From Allorhizobium ampelinum S4 (GTDB taxonomy: Bacteria > Pseudomonadota > Alphaproteobacteria > Rhizobiales > Rhizobiaceae): a stretch of DNA of 64,000 bases. The position numbers and the translations under genes were made by a program. The stretch covers positions 1,925,001 to 1,989,000 of the forward strand of contig NC_011989.1 in NCBI RefSeq assembly GCF_000016285.1, written 5' to 3'. A model generated the notes under the pieces. That model saw only the letters and a program-made list of their open reading frames with translations, ran no database searches and was not told where the DNA came from. Shown here piece after piece: positions 34,625 to 43,206 of the stretch; within the stretch, counting starts at the first letter, position 1, and the number at the start of each line of letters is the position of its first letter.

Positions 34625-36211
34625 ATGACGAGCAATGGGATAGAGACACGACCGGATGTTGAGCGTTTTACCGCCGAGCCGGTGAATTCCGCCAAAATTC
34701 GCAGGCCGCTCTATGAAGCCCGCAAGAAGATCTTTCCAAAGCGTGCTTCGGGCCGTTTCCGGCAGTTCAAATGGCTGATCATGGCCATTACGCTTGGGAT
34801 TTACTATCTCACGCCTTGGCTGCGCTGGGATCGTGGTGCCTATGCCCCGGATCAGGCGGTATTGATCGATCTGGCGCATCGGCGCTTCTACTTCTTTTTC
34901 ATCGAGATCTGGCCGCAGGAGTTTTTCTTTGTCGCGGGCCTGCTGGTCATGGCGGGGTTTGGCCTGTTCCTGGTCACGTCAGCGGTCGGGCGCGCCTGGT
35001 GCGGCTATACCTGTCCGCAGACGGTCTGGGTCGATTTGTTTCTGGTGGTCGAGCGCTTTTTGGAAGGCGACCGAAATGCCCGCATCAAGCTGGACGGCGC
35101 GCCTTGGAGCCCGTCCAAGATTTGGAAACGGGGTGCCAAGCATGTCACCTGGATCATCATCGGCGTGCTGACCGGCGGCGCGTGGATCTTCTATTTCGCC
35201 GATGCGCCGAGCTTGCTGAAGGAGTTCGTCACCGGTCAGGCCGCCGGCGTTGCCTATGTCACTGTCGCCATCCTCACCGCCACAACCTATGTGTTCGGCG
35301 GGCTGATGCGCGAGCAGGTCTGCATCTATATGTGTCCATGGCCACGCATTCAGGGCGCCATGCTGGACGAAAAGTCGCTGGTCGTGACCTATAATGATTG
35401 GCGCGGCGAGCCACGGACCCGTCACGCCAAGAAAGTCGCCGCAGCCGGTGAGACTGTCGGGGACTGTGTCGATTGCAATGCCTGCGTGGTGGTCTGTCCG
35501 ATGGGCATCGACATCCGCGAAGGTCAGCAGCTGGAATGCATCACCTGCGCGCTTTGTATCGATGCCTGCGATGGGGTTATGGATAAGCTTGCCAAGCCGC
35601 GTGGGCTGATCGCCTATGCGACATTGGAGGAATATCAATCCAATATGGCGCTGGCGACCGATAACGGCACCCAGTCGATCGATCCCGACCGGGTCCGCAA
35701 GGCCGATGGCAGCTTTGTCGATTCCATCAGGCATTTCGACTGGCGGGTGATTTTCCGGCCCCGGACCTTGCTGTATACAGCCGTCTGGTCAGCCGTCGGC
35801 GGCGGCCTGTTGTTTGCGCTGATGACCCGCGACAGGCTGGACATCAACGTGCTGCATGACCGCAATCCGCAGTATGTGCTCGAATCGAGTGGCGCGATCC
35901 GAAACGGCTATACGGTGCGGCTGCTCAACATGATCCCGCAACCACGCGACCTGACGGTGACGCTGGACGGCCTTCCTGACGCCACCATGAAGGTCAACGG
36001 CATGCAGGACCAGCCCGGTCGGTCGATCATCGTCACGGCGGAACCGGATGAGGCGACCACGCTGAAGATCTACGTCACGCTTGCCGGTCGTGACGTGACG
36101 GAGGCTTCCGAGCCATTCCGCTTTATCGTCAGTGATCCGAATTCCAGCGAGCAGGCCATCTACAAGGCTACATTTAACGGTCCCGGCAACGGATCTGGAG
36201 AGAAAAAATGA
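34625..36211 (+). CDS. ccoG: Cytochrome cbb3 oxidase accessory protein CcoG/FixG
   Basis: A 528-aa membrane ferredoxin-like protein. Hydrophobic segments (FKWLIMAITLGIYYLTPW, EFFFVAGLLVMAGFGLFLV, and others) flank YTCPQTVW, MCPWPRIQGAM and two [4Fe-4S] motifs, CVDCNACVVVCP and CITCALCIDAC. A C-terminal Ig-like periplasmic domain (VRLLNMIPQPRDLTVTLDG to the end) completes it. CcoG is a Cu2+ reductase that supplies Cu+ for cbb3 assembly. GAGAGG precedes the ATG; its stop overlaps the ccoH start. Confidence 0.96.
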   Translation: MTSNGIETRPDVERFTAEPVNSAKIRRPLYEARKKIFPKRASGRFRQFKWLIMAITLGIYYLTPWLRWDRGAYAPDQAVLIDLAHRRFYFFFIEIWPQEFFFVAGLLVMAGFGLFLVTSAVGRAWCGYTCPQTVWVDLFLVVERFLEGDRNARIKLDGAPWSPSKIWKRGAKHVTWIIIGVLTGGAWIFYFADAPSLLKEFVTGQAAGVAYVTVAILTATTYVFGGLMREQVCIYMCPWPRIQGAMLDEKSLVVTYNDWRGEPRTRHAKKVAAAGETVGDCVDCNACVVVCPMGIDIREGQQLECITCALCIDACDGVMDKLAKPRGLIAYATLEEYQSNMALATDNGTQSIDPDRVRKADGSFVDSIRHFDWRVIFRPRTLLYTAVWSAVGGGLLFALMTRDRLDINVLHDRNPQYVLESSGAIRNGYTVRLLNMIPQPRDLTVTLDGLPDATMKVNGMQDQPGRSIIVTAEPDEATTLKIYVTLAGRDVTEASEPFRFIVSDPNSSEQAIYKATFNGPGNGSGEKK

Positions 36212-36702
36212 GTGCTGACAGCCCCAAAACCTTTACTTTCACAGGCTGGCACATGCTGGCGACAATCTGCTCCTTCTTTGGGGTGATCATCACGGTCAAC
36301 CTGACCATGGCCTGGTATGCGGGCCATAGCTGGAGTGGCATGGTGGTGCAAAACACCTATGTCGCCAGCCAGCAATTCAACGACACGACAGCGCAAATCC
36401 GCAAGCTGCTGGATACGGGCATCCAGGGAACGATGACGATAAAGCAGGGGGCCATTGCCTATGATCTCGCCATTCCCGGCAAGGGTCCTGTGATTGCCGA
36501 TCAGGTGGTCGCCAATTTCAAGCGCCCGGTCGGTGAGCATCAGGATTTCACCGTCATGCTGAAGCCAGCCGGTCCCGGACACTTCACCGGCGACCATCCT
36601 GTTGATGATGGCCATTGGATCGTCGAGACCATTGCAACGCGTGATGGGCAGCTGGTCATGCATGAAGCCAACCGTATGGCTGTCATCGGGGGTGAAAAAT
36701 GA
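36208..36702 (+). CDS. ccoH: Cytochrome cbb3 assembly protein CcoH/FixH
   Basis: A 164-aa protein with one N-terminal membrane anchor (MLATICSFFGVIITVNLTMAW) and a periplasmic FixH domain (YVASQQFN, DTTAQIRKLLDTG, FKRPVGEHQDFTVML, GHWIVETIATRDGQLVM). It is needed for assembly of the cbb3 oxidase. ATGA overlaps join it to ccoG and ccoI, showing translational coupling. Confidence 0.93.
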   Translation: MSADSPKTFTFTGWHMLATICSFFGVIITVNLTMAWYAGHSWSGMVVQNTYVASQQFNDTTAQIRKLLDTGIQGTMTIKQGAIAYDLAIPGKGPVIADQVVANFKRPVGEHQDFTVMLKPAGPGHFTGDHPVDDGHWIVETIATRDGQLVMHEANRMAVIGGEK

Positions 36703-39062
36703 GCTGCTGCGCGGCGGGCTCGGAAGCGGCCCTCGACCTGGAACGCTCAGGGGCGCTGCTGCCATCCTCGGAGGAAATCCGGCTGGCAAGCCGGGATCTG
36801 GGCGAGGGGTTGACCCAGGTGGATTTCAGCGTACCCGGCGTCTATTGCGGCGCCTGCATCACCAAAATCGAGACGGCCTTGAAGCGTCTGCCTGCTGTCG
36901 AGCGCGCCCGCGTCAACCTCTCCACTCGGCGCGTCGGCGTGGTCTGGCGGACAAGGGTTGCAGAGGAAGGGCCGTTCATCGACCGGGAAGCAGGCCCATT
37001 TACGCACGATAGCGGGTTCGATCCGGCGGAGCTTGCGCGCGCCATTGCGTCTACCGGCTATAGCTGCCACCTGTTCACGCCTCAGGATCTGGCCTCCGAT
37101 CTGCTCTTGAAACAATTGATCCGGGCCGTCGCCGTTACCGGCTTTGCCGCCACCAATATCATGCTGCTGTCTGTCTCCGTCTGGTCCGGTGCGGATGCAT
37201 CGACGCGGGATCTGTTCCACTGGATTTCGGCACTGATTGCCGCCCCGGCCCTGATCTATGGTGGGCGGTTCTTCTATCAATCGGCCTGGACGGCACTTCG
37301 GCACCGGCGCACCAATATGGATGTGCCGATTGCCATCGGCATCTCGCTTTCTTATTTCTCGTCGCTGTGGGAAACCATTCATCACGGCGAACACGCCTAT
37401 TTCGATGCGACGGCGTCGCTACTGTTCTTCCTGCTGATCGGCCGGGCGCTGGACCATATGATGCGCGACCGCGCCCGTTCGGCGATCAGCGGTCTGGCGC
37501 GGCTCAATCCACGCGGTGCCACTGTTGTCGGCGCAGACGGTAGCCGGGAATACCGGCTGGTGGATGATATCAAGGTGGGTGAACATGTCGCCATTTCCGC
37601 GGGCGAGCGTATCGCGCTTGATGGCACCGTCATCGCCGGGACCAGCGATCTCGACGTCTCCATCGTCAATGGTGAAAGTGCGCCGCAAACCGTGGGGCCT
37701 GGTGACGCCGTGCAGGCAGGAACACTGAGCCTCACAGGATCGCTGACCGTCAAGGCGACGGCACAGGCACGCGATTCCTTCCTGTCGGAAATCATCCGGC
37801 TGATGGAGGCGGCGGAGGGTGGCAAGGCGCATTACCGCCGCATAGCCGACCGCGCCTCGCAGCTCTATGCGCCTGTCGTCCATCTGCTGGCTCTCACCTC
37901 TTTCATCGTCTGGGGGCTTTATGACGGCGACTGGAAACATGCCCTGATGGTGGCGATTGCCGTGCTGATCATTACCTGCCCTTGCGCATTGGGTCTGGCC
38001 GTGCCGGTCGTGCAGGTGGTAGCAGCCGGAAAGCTGTTCCAGCGCGGCATCATGGTCAAGGACGGCTCGGCCATGGAGCGCCTGGCCAAGGTGGATGCCG
38101 TCGCGTTCGACAAGACAGGCACGCTGACGCTTGGCCGCCCCATGCCCGTCGATATCAACAAGGCCAGCCCCGGCATGATCTCCATCGCCGCCGGGCTTGC
38201 TGCTCATTCCCGTCATCCGCTGTCACAGTCCCTGTGGCGCAGCGCCTCATCCAATTACGCAGCCGGGGCAATCCGCAATTTCTCCGGTGTGACGGAAATT
38301 CCGGGTAGCGGCGTTGAGGCCGACGCGGCGGAAGGGCGCTACCGGCTTGGAAACCGCCGCTTTGCACTCGGCTCAGGCGAGGGTGAGGCCGATGGTCCGG
38401 CTCTGTCGGAAGTCATTCTTTCGCTGAATGGTTACAGTCTCGGCTGTTTCCGCTTCGAAGACAGCCTTCGCCCTAGTGCAGCGGAGGTTATTGCCGGGCT
38501 ACAGGCCGAGGGCATGAGGGTCACGATCCTTTCGGGAGACAGGACGCCGGTGGTGAAAGCGCTCGCTGCACGGCTTGGCGTCGACGCGGCAGAGGCCGAA
38601 CTCTCGCCATCCGGCAAGGCAAAGTTTTGCGCGTCAGCGGACGAGGCCGGGCAGCATCTGTTGATGGTAGGCGATGGCATTAATGACGCGCCAGCGCTAT
38701 CGGCTGCCTATGTCTCCATGGCACCAGCCACGGCAGCCGATGTCGGGCGCCAGGCCGCCGACTTTGTCTTCATGCATGAGGGATTGGATGCCGTGCCCTT
38801 TGCCATAAACGTCTCCCGCCGGGCAGGGCAGTTGATCCGCGAGAATTTCGTGCTGGCAATCGGCTATAACGTGCTGGCCGTGCCGGTCGCTCTGCTGGGC
38901 TATGCCACACCGCTGATTGCCGCCGTCGCCATGTCGACCTCCTCGATCATCGTGGTGGCCAATGCGTTGCGGCTGAACGGGTTGGGCGGATTTACCCGCA
39001 AGGCCGACGCTCATGCCCTTCAACCCGCATCGAACCGCAAACCGCTGGGAATAGCCGCATGA
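36699..39062 (+). CDS. ccoI: cbb3 oxidase copper-loading P1B-type ATPase CcoI/FixI
   Basis: A 787-aa P1B ATPase. It has an N-terminal Cys pair (MSCCAAG), one heavy-metal domain with YCGACITKIE, eight membrane segments, NGESAPQTV (actuator), the CPC motif in ITCPCALGLAVPVV (about residue 428), DKTGTLTLGRP (about 471), SRHPLSQSL and [10 protein letters not shown]. It exports Cu+ for CcoN metallation rather than for detoxification, unlike the CopA paralogue at 32-34.4 kb. Overlaps ccoH and ccoS by 4 bases each. Confidence 0.95.
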   Translation: MSCCAAGSEAALDLERSGALLPSSEEIRLASRDLGEGLTQVDFSVPGVYCGACITKIETALKRLPAVERARVNLSTRRVGVVWRTRVAEEGPFIDREAGPFTHDSGFDPAELARAIASTGYSCHLFTPQDLASDLLLKQLIRAVAVTGFAATNIMLLSVSVWSGADASTRDLFHWISALIAAPALIYGGRFFYQSAWTALRHRRTNMDVPIAIGISLSYFSSLWETIHHGEHAYFDATASLLFFLLIGRALDHMMRDRARSAISGLARLNPRGATVVGADGSREYRLVDDIKVGEHVAISAGERIALDGTVIAGTSDLDVSIVNGESAPQTVGPGDAVQAGTLSLTGSLTVKATAQARDSFLSEIIRLMEAAEGGKAHYRRIADRASQLYAPVVHLLALTSFIVWGLYDGDWKHALMVAIAVLIITCPCALGLAVPVVQVVAAGKLFQRGIMVKDGSAMERLAKVDAVAFDKTGTLTLGRPMPVDINKASPGMISIAAGLAAHSRHPLSQSLWRSASSNYAAGAIRNFSGVTEIPGSGVEADAAEGRYRLGNRRFALGSGEGEADGPALSEVILSLNGYSLGCFRFEDSLRPSAAEVIAGLQAEGMRVTILSGDRTPVVKALAARLGVDAAEAELSPSGKAKFCASADEAGQHLLMVGDGINDAPALSAAYVSMAPATAADVGRQAADFVFMHEGLDAVPFAINVSRRAGQLIRENFVLAIGYNVLAVPVALLGYATPLIAAVAMSTSSIIVVANALRLNGLGGFTRKADAHALQPASNRKPLGIAA

Positions 39063-39208
39063 ACATGCTGATCTATCTCATTCCCATCGCGCTTTTGATG
39101 GGTGGCATAGGGCTTGCCGCCTTTCTCTGGTCGCTGAAAAGCGGCCAATACGAGGATATGGATGGCGCGGCGTGGCGGGTGATCACTGATGACGATGACC
39201 ATCCTTGA
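39059..39208 (+). CDS. ccoS: Cytochrome cbb3 maturation protein CcoS/FixS
   Basis: A 49-aa protein starting at ATG 39059 inside the ccoI stop (ATGA). It reads MNMLIYLIPIALLMGGIGLA, then AFLWSLKSGQYEDMDGAAWR and VITDDDDHP. One membrane helix, the FLWSLKSGQYEDMDG segment and an acidic tail are the CcoS family signature. It is the last gene of ccoGHIS and is required for cofactor insertion into the cbb3 oxidase. I see no terminator directly after it. Confidence 0.94.
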   Translation: MNMLIYLIPIALLMGGIGLAAFLWSLKSGQYEDMDGAAWRVITDDDDHP

Positions 39209-39345
39209 TCGTTGATTTGCCGATCATTTATGCATCTGCCGTCATGCATCCTTGTCTGTGCCATTTCATGTTGCATCTTGCTCCCCTGCCAAAGGAGTGC
39301 CAAAACAGCGCTGTCGTTTTTGGTTGAATGAAATGGAGCATGGTT

Positions 39346-40776
39346 ATGCAGCAGGCGGAAATCGGACTGATCGGCCTTGGCGTTATGGGATCGAACCTGG
39401 CGCTCAATATTGCCGAGAAAGGCAACCGCATCGCGGTCTTCAACCGGACACCGGCGCGCACGCATGAATTCATCGGCGAGGCGGGCGACCTTGCCGGCAA
39501 TATCATCGGCTGCGACACAATCGAGGAGTTTGTGGCCGCCATTCGCCCACCGCGCCCGATCATCATCATGATCAAGGCTGGCGACGCCGTCGATCAGCAG
39601 ATGGAATTGCTCAAGCCGCATCTTTCGGCCAATGACATCATGATCGATGCGGGCAATGCCAATTTCCGCGACACGATCCGCCGTTTCGACAATCTGAAGG
39701 ATAGCGGCCTGACCTTTATCGGCATGGGCGTTTCCGGTGGTGAGGAAGGCGCGCGTCACGGCCCTTCGATCATGGTCGGCGGCCTGGAGGAAAGCTGGAA
39801 GCGGGTCGAAAAGGTTCTCACCTCGATTTCCGCCAAGTTCAATGGTGACCCCTGTGTGGCCTGGCTCGGCAATGATGGGGCCGGTCATTTTGTCAAGACC
39901 ATCCATAATGGTATCGAATATGCCGACATGCAGATGATTGCCGAAATCTATGGCATCCTGCGCGATGGGCTTGGGATGTCGGCCAGCGAAATCGGCGATG
40001 TATTCGGCCAGTGGAACAAGGGCCGCCTGAATTCCTACCTGATCGAAATCTCTGAAAAGGTGCTGAAGGCCAAGGACCCGATCACAGGCAATCCGATGGT
40101 GGATGTCATCGTCGATGCCGCAGGCCAGAAAGGCACCGGCAAATGGTCGGTGATCGAAGCGCAGAATCTCGGCATTGCCGCGACCGGCATCGAGGCCGCT
40201 GTGGCGGGACGTGTCCTGTCTTCGCAAAAGCAGGAGCGTGTTGCGGCGGAAGGAATTTTCGGCCTGCCGAAACCCGTCGAAAAGCCGCATGACGGCATGG
40301 CTTTCCTAGCCGATCTGGAAAGCGCGCTGCTGGCGGCAAAAATCGCTGCCTATGCCCAGGGGTTTGCGGTGATGGCTGCGGCCTCCAAGGAATTCGGCTG
40401 GTCGCTGCCGATGCCGACGATTGCGAAAATCTGGCGGGAAGGCTGCATCATCCGCTCGCAATTCCTCGACGAAATCACCTCGGCCTTTACCAAGGACCCT
40501 GACGTGGCAAACCTGATCGTCACACCGGCCTTCTCGAAAATGGTCAAGGATAGCGATGCAGCCCTTCGCCGCGTCGTCTCCTACGCAGCCCTTTCCGGCC
40601 TGCCGGTTCCGGCCCTTTCCTCGGCACTGTCCTACTTTGACAGCTACCGTCGCGGTCGCGGCACCGCCAACCTCATCCAGGCGCAGCGCGACTTCTTTGG
40701 CGCACACGGTTTTGCGCGGGTGGACGGCAAGGATTATCCGCACGGCCCCTGGGGCAGCGGTGCAGCGATCTACTGA
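39346..40776 (+). CDS. gnd: 6-phosphogluconate dehydrogenase (decarboxylating)
   Basis: The ATG at 39346 (MQQAEIGLIGLGVMGSNLAL) follows GGAG at 39332-39335; earlier ATGs at 39328 and 39340 overlap it. The 476-aa protein has the NADP-binding GLGVMGSNLALNIAEKG, the signature FIGMGVSGGEEGARHGPSIM, the catalytic FVKTIHNGIEYADMQ (Lys and Glu) and the C-terminal RRGRGTANLIQAQRDFFGAH. It oxidises 6-phosphogluconate to ribulose-5-phosphate and CO2 in the pentose phosphate pathway. Followed by a terminator. Confidence 0.97.
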   Translation: MQQAEIGLIGLGVMGSNLALNIAEKGNRIAVFNRTPARTHEFIGEAGDLAGNIIGCDTIEEFVAAIRPPRPIIIMIKAGDAVDQQMELLKPHLSANDIMIDAGNANFRDTIRRFDNLKDSGLTFIGMGVSGGEEGARHGPSIMVGGLEESWKRVEKVLTSISAKFNGDPCVAWLGNDGAGHFVKTIHNGIEYADMQMIAEIYGILRDGLGMSASEIGDVFGQWNKGRLNSYLIEISEKVLKAKDPITGNPMVDVIVDAAGQKGTGKWSVIEAQNLGIAATGIEAAVAGRVLSSQKQERVAAEGIFGLPKPVEKPHDGMAFLADLESALLAAKIAAYAQGFAVMAAASKEFGWSLPMPTIAKIWREGCIIRSQFLDEITSAFTKDPDVANLIVTPAFSKMVKDSDAALRRVVSYAALSGLPVPALSSALSYFDSYRRGRGTANLIQAQRDFFGAHGFARVDGKDYPHGPWGSGAAIY

Positions 40777-40803
40777 TCCCAACGGTTTTGCAATAAAAGC
40801 AAT

Positions 40804-40835
40804 GCCTCGCTGCTTCACCGCAGCGGGGCTTTTTT
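40804..40835 (+). terminator. Rho-independent terminator after gnd
   Basis: Stem GCCTCGCTGC / GCAGCGGGGC (two G-T/T-G type positions tolerated) with a 6-base loop, then TTTTTT. Confidence 0.85.
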
Positions 40836-40850
40836 GAGGGCGTTGTTTCG

Positions 40851-41702
40851 ATGAACGATCATCTTGTCATTCTGGGCAGCAAGGGCGGCCCGGCGATCCG
40901 CCCCGGCGGCCCCAATCCAACATCGATGCTGCTCACACTCGGCGGACGCCGCATTGTTGTCGATTGCGGCCTTGGCGTAACACGCGGGGTGGTGGAGACG
41001 GGCATGTCGTTGAAAGAACTGGATCTTATATTCATTACCCACCTCCATTCCGATCATGTATTGGAGCTTGGTGGGCTTCTCCATACGGCCTGGACGACGG
41101 GGCTTGCAACGCCGGTGCTCGTCTATGGGCCTTTGGGCACGCAGCAGCTATGGCAGGGGTTTCTCGCCTCGCTTGACTATGACATCCGCACGCGAATCGA
41201 AGATGAGGGCAGGCCGGATCCGGCGGAATTGATTACCATCGTCGAATATGGCGAAGGGCCGATTTTCGACGAAAACGGCTTGACGGTGTCGGCATTGCGC
41301 GTTGACCATCCACCCGTGACGGAATGCTTTGCCCTGCGGTTTTCCTACGGCGAAAAGACGGTCGTGCTGTCGTCCGATACTGCCTATTTTCCGCCGCTGG
41401 CACAGTTTGCAGCCGGGGCCGACATTCTCGTTCATGAGGCCATGTTGCCGGACGGCGTGGAGAACATCGTTGCCCGAACTGGCAATGGTGCTCGCCTGCG
41501 GGAGCATCTCTACGCATCGCACACGCTTGCCGAAGATGCCGGACGGCTGGCGAGTGCTGCGGGCGTGAAAAAGCTCGTGCTCAATCATCTCATTCCTGCC
41601 GATGATCCGGCTTTTGGCGAGGCGGATTGGCGCCGTGCGCTTTCTACCGTCTGGCATGGACCATTGGTCATCGCCAGGGACGGGGTTTGTATCCCGTTCT
41701 GA
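40851..41702 (+). CDS. Metallo-beta-lactamase-fold hydrolase (RNase Z/arylsulfatase-like)
   Basis: A 283-aa cytoplasmic protein with the zinc-binding motif THLHSDH (HxHxDH) after VVDCGLGVTRG. Further metal ligands are in the SSDTAYF (Asp) and LNHLIPADD (His) segments. GSKGGPAIRPGGPNPTSMLL at the start fits the RNase Z-like/arylsulfatase-like branch with an exposed substrate. The exact reaction cannot be told. It begins about 15 bases after the gnd terminator. Confidence 0.85.
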   Translation: MNDHLVILGSKGGPAIRPGGPNPTSMLLTLGGRRIVVDCGLGVTRGVVETGMSLKELDLIFITHLHSDHVLELGGLLHTAWTTGLATPVLVYGPLGTQQLWQGFLASLDYDIRTRIEDEGRPDPAELITIVEYGEGPIFDENGLTVSALRVDHPPVTECFALRFSYGEKTVVLSSDTAYFPPLAQFAAGADILVHEAMLPDGVENIVARTGNGARLREHLYASHTLAEDAGRLASAAGVKKLVLNHLIPADDPAFGEADWRRALSTVWHGPLVIARDGVCIPF

Positions 41703-41737
41703 TCAACGGCCAAGATTCCTGTTGGCGGGTTATTGGT

Positions 41738-42787
41738 TCAGGACCACACAGGCTGGCTGATGCTTTGCAGCAGATGCGGCTCCACGCCATCGATGCTGGC
41801 AATCACCGCCTTGGCGAGTTCGCGTCCGGCCATCAACGCATCCTCATTGGCGGTGATGATTTCAGGACGTATCCACTTGAGGATTGGCACCGATTGCTTG
41901 GATACGAGATCAACATCCAGGCCCAGCCTCTTGTTCGCGGCATCAATACCGGCGTTGACGGCGATCGCGGCGCTGCTGGAAGAGCAGATGATTCCGTCTG
42001 GGGCCTCTGGTGAGCGCATCAGTGCTTCTATCGCGTTGCGGATCTCCTCGAGCGATCCATCGATATTGACGGAAACCGGCACTTCTTCAGCACCGGCCTC
42101 ACGGATGCCGGCCACAAAGCCATCATGGGTATGGCGGTAATAGGTCAACTTGTCGGTCGGCGGTAACAAGGCGATCCTCCGCCGATGACGCTCGGCGAGG
42201 CGCTTTACCGCCTGGCTGGCAAAGGCCTCATTGTCGAAATCGTGAAACGGATGGATGAGACCGGATGCCGTGCGGCCATGGGCGGCAAACGGCATGCCGC
42301 GCTCTGTCAGCAGCTTGATGCGGGCATCGTCGGGTTCGGTGCGTGAAATAATCACCCCATCCGCCGAACCGGTGTCAAGAATATAGCGCACCGGCTGCAT
42401 CGGGTCTTTGCTATGGGAATGCGGGGTGACGACGATATGGTAAGGCGTGCCTGACAAGACTTCGGAAATGCCGAAAACCATCTGGCTGCTGAAACCCATG
42501 ATTTCTTCATCGATGCTGAGCACCAGGGCGATGACATTGGTCTTGCCGGTGCGCAGGCGCACTCCCGCACGGTTGGGCTGATAGCCCAATTGCCGCGCCA
42601 CCATCCGCACCCGCTCCTTGGTATCGGCGCCGATATCCGGCGCATCCTTCAACGCGCGCGATACCGTGGTAATGCCGAGCCCGGTCAGGAAGGCAATGGT
42701 CTTGAGGGTAGGGCGTTCGCCCTTCCCCTCATGTACGGCCCCTGCATGTAAGGCCGTTTTCAGGCCTGGTCTTCGCTCATCATTCAT
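41738..42787 (-). CDS. LacI-family transcriptional regulator of the sugar locus
   Basis: The start at 42787 (MNDERRPGLKT) gives 349 aa with a short N-terminal extension before the helix-turn-helix (RPTLKTIAFLTGLGITTVSR, ALKDAPDIGADTKERV, GYQPNRAGVRLRTGKTN hinge). A periplasmic-binding-like effector domain follows (ISRTEPDD, DGIICSSSSAAIAV). It is divergent from the ABC importer genes across 419 bases with palindromic candidate operators. Inferred: a repressor of this locus responding to an imported sugar. Confidence 0.9.
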   Translation of the reverse strand: MNDERRPGLKTALHAGAVHEGKGERPTLKTIAFLTGLGITTVSRALKDAPDIGADTKERVRMVARQLGYQPNRAGVRLRTGKTNVIALVLSIDEEIMGFSSQMVFGISEVLSGTPYHIVVTPHSHSKDPMQPVRYILDTGSADGVIISRTEPDDARIKLLTERGMPFAAHGRTASGLIHPFHDFDNEAFASQAVKRLAERHRRRIALLPPTDKLTYYRHTHDGFVAGIREAGAEEVPVSVNIDGSLEEIRNAIEALMRSPEAPDGIICSSSSAAIAVNAGIDAANKRLGLDVDLVSKQSVPILKWIRPEIITANEDALMAGRELAKAVIASIDGVEPHLLQSISQPVWS

Positions 42788-43206
42788 GAAATGTCCGCCA
42801 GTAAAGTCTATTTCTACACTCCAATACTCAGTTTCGGCAAGGAGGTCTGTGACGGGAACCGTCACCGGACGAAAGGTCGATGCGTTCTAAATTCTGAAAC
42901 GATACAGTAAAAATGTCGAGCGCTAATTCGGGATATTTTTTCAGATGAATTACAATCATTGCAGGTGCTGAGTCAGCTCAACCTATTTCGCATTTGCGAA
43001 GGAAAATCTATTTATTGAGGAAAAACAGCCTAAAATATCAGACTGCATTGCGATAAATCCTGATTTTCGGGATGTTTTTCCGATTTATGGTGGGCGCAAT
43101 TTCAGGTGCAAAAAAGGTTGAATAAAAAATTTCTAATTCCCGGTTGCGTCCTCAAGAAGATTGACTTAGGTTTTTCCGGCAACGTTTCAGTGAGGGAGGA
43201 GACTCA
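42788..43206. promoter_or_regulatory. Divergent regulatory region of the sugar locus
   Basis: No gene is supported. Two dyads stand out. CTGAAACGATACAG (42894-42907) has the central CG and TGAAACG half site of LacI-family operators. TTCGCA-tt-TGCGAA (42987-43000) is a perfect inverted repeat. Between 43000 and 43206 the DNA is AT-rich and ends in GAGGGAGGAG before the binding-protein gene. Confidence 0.6.
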
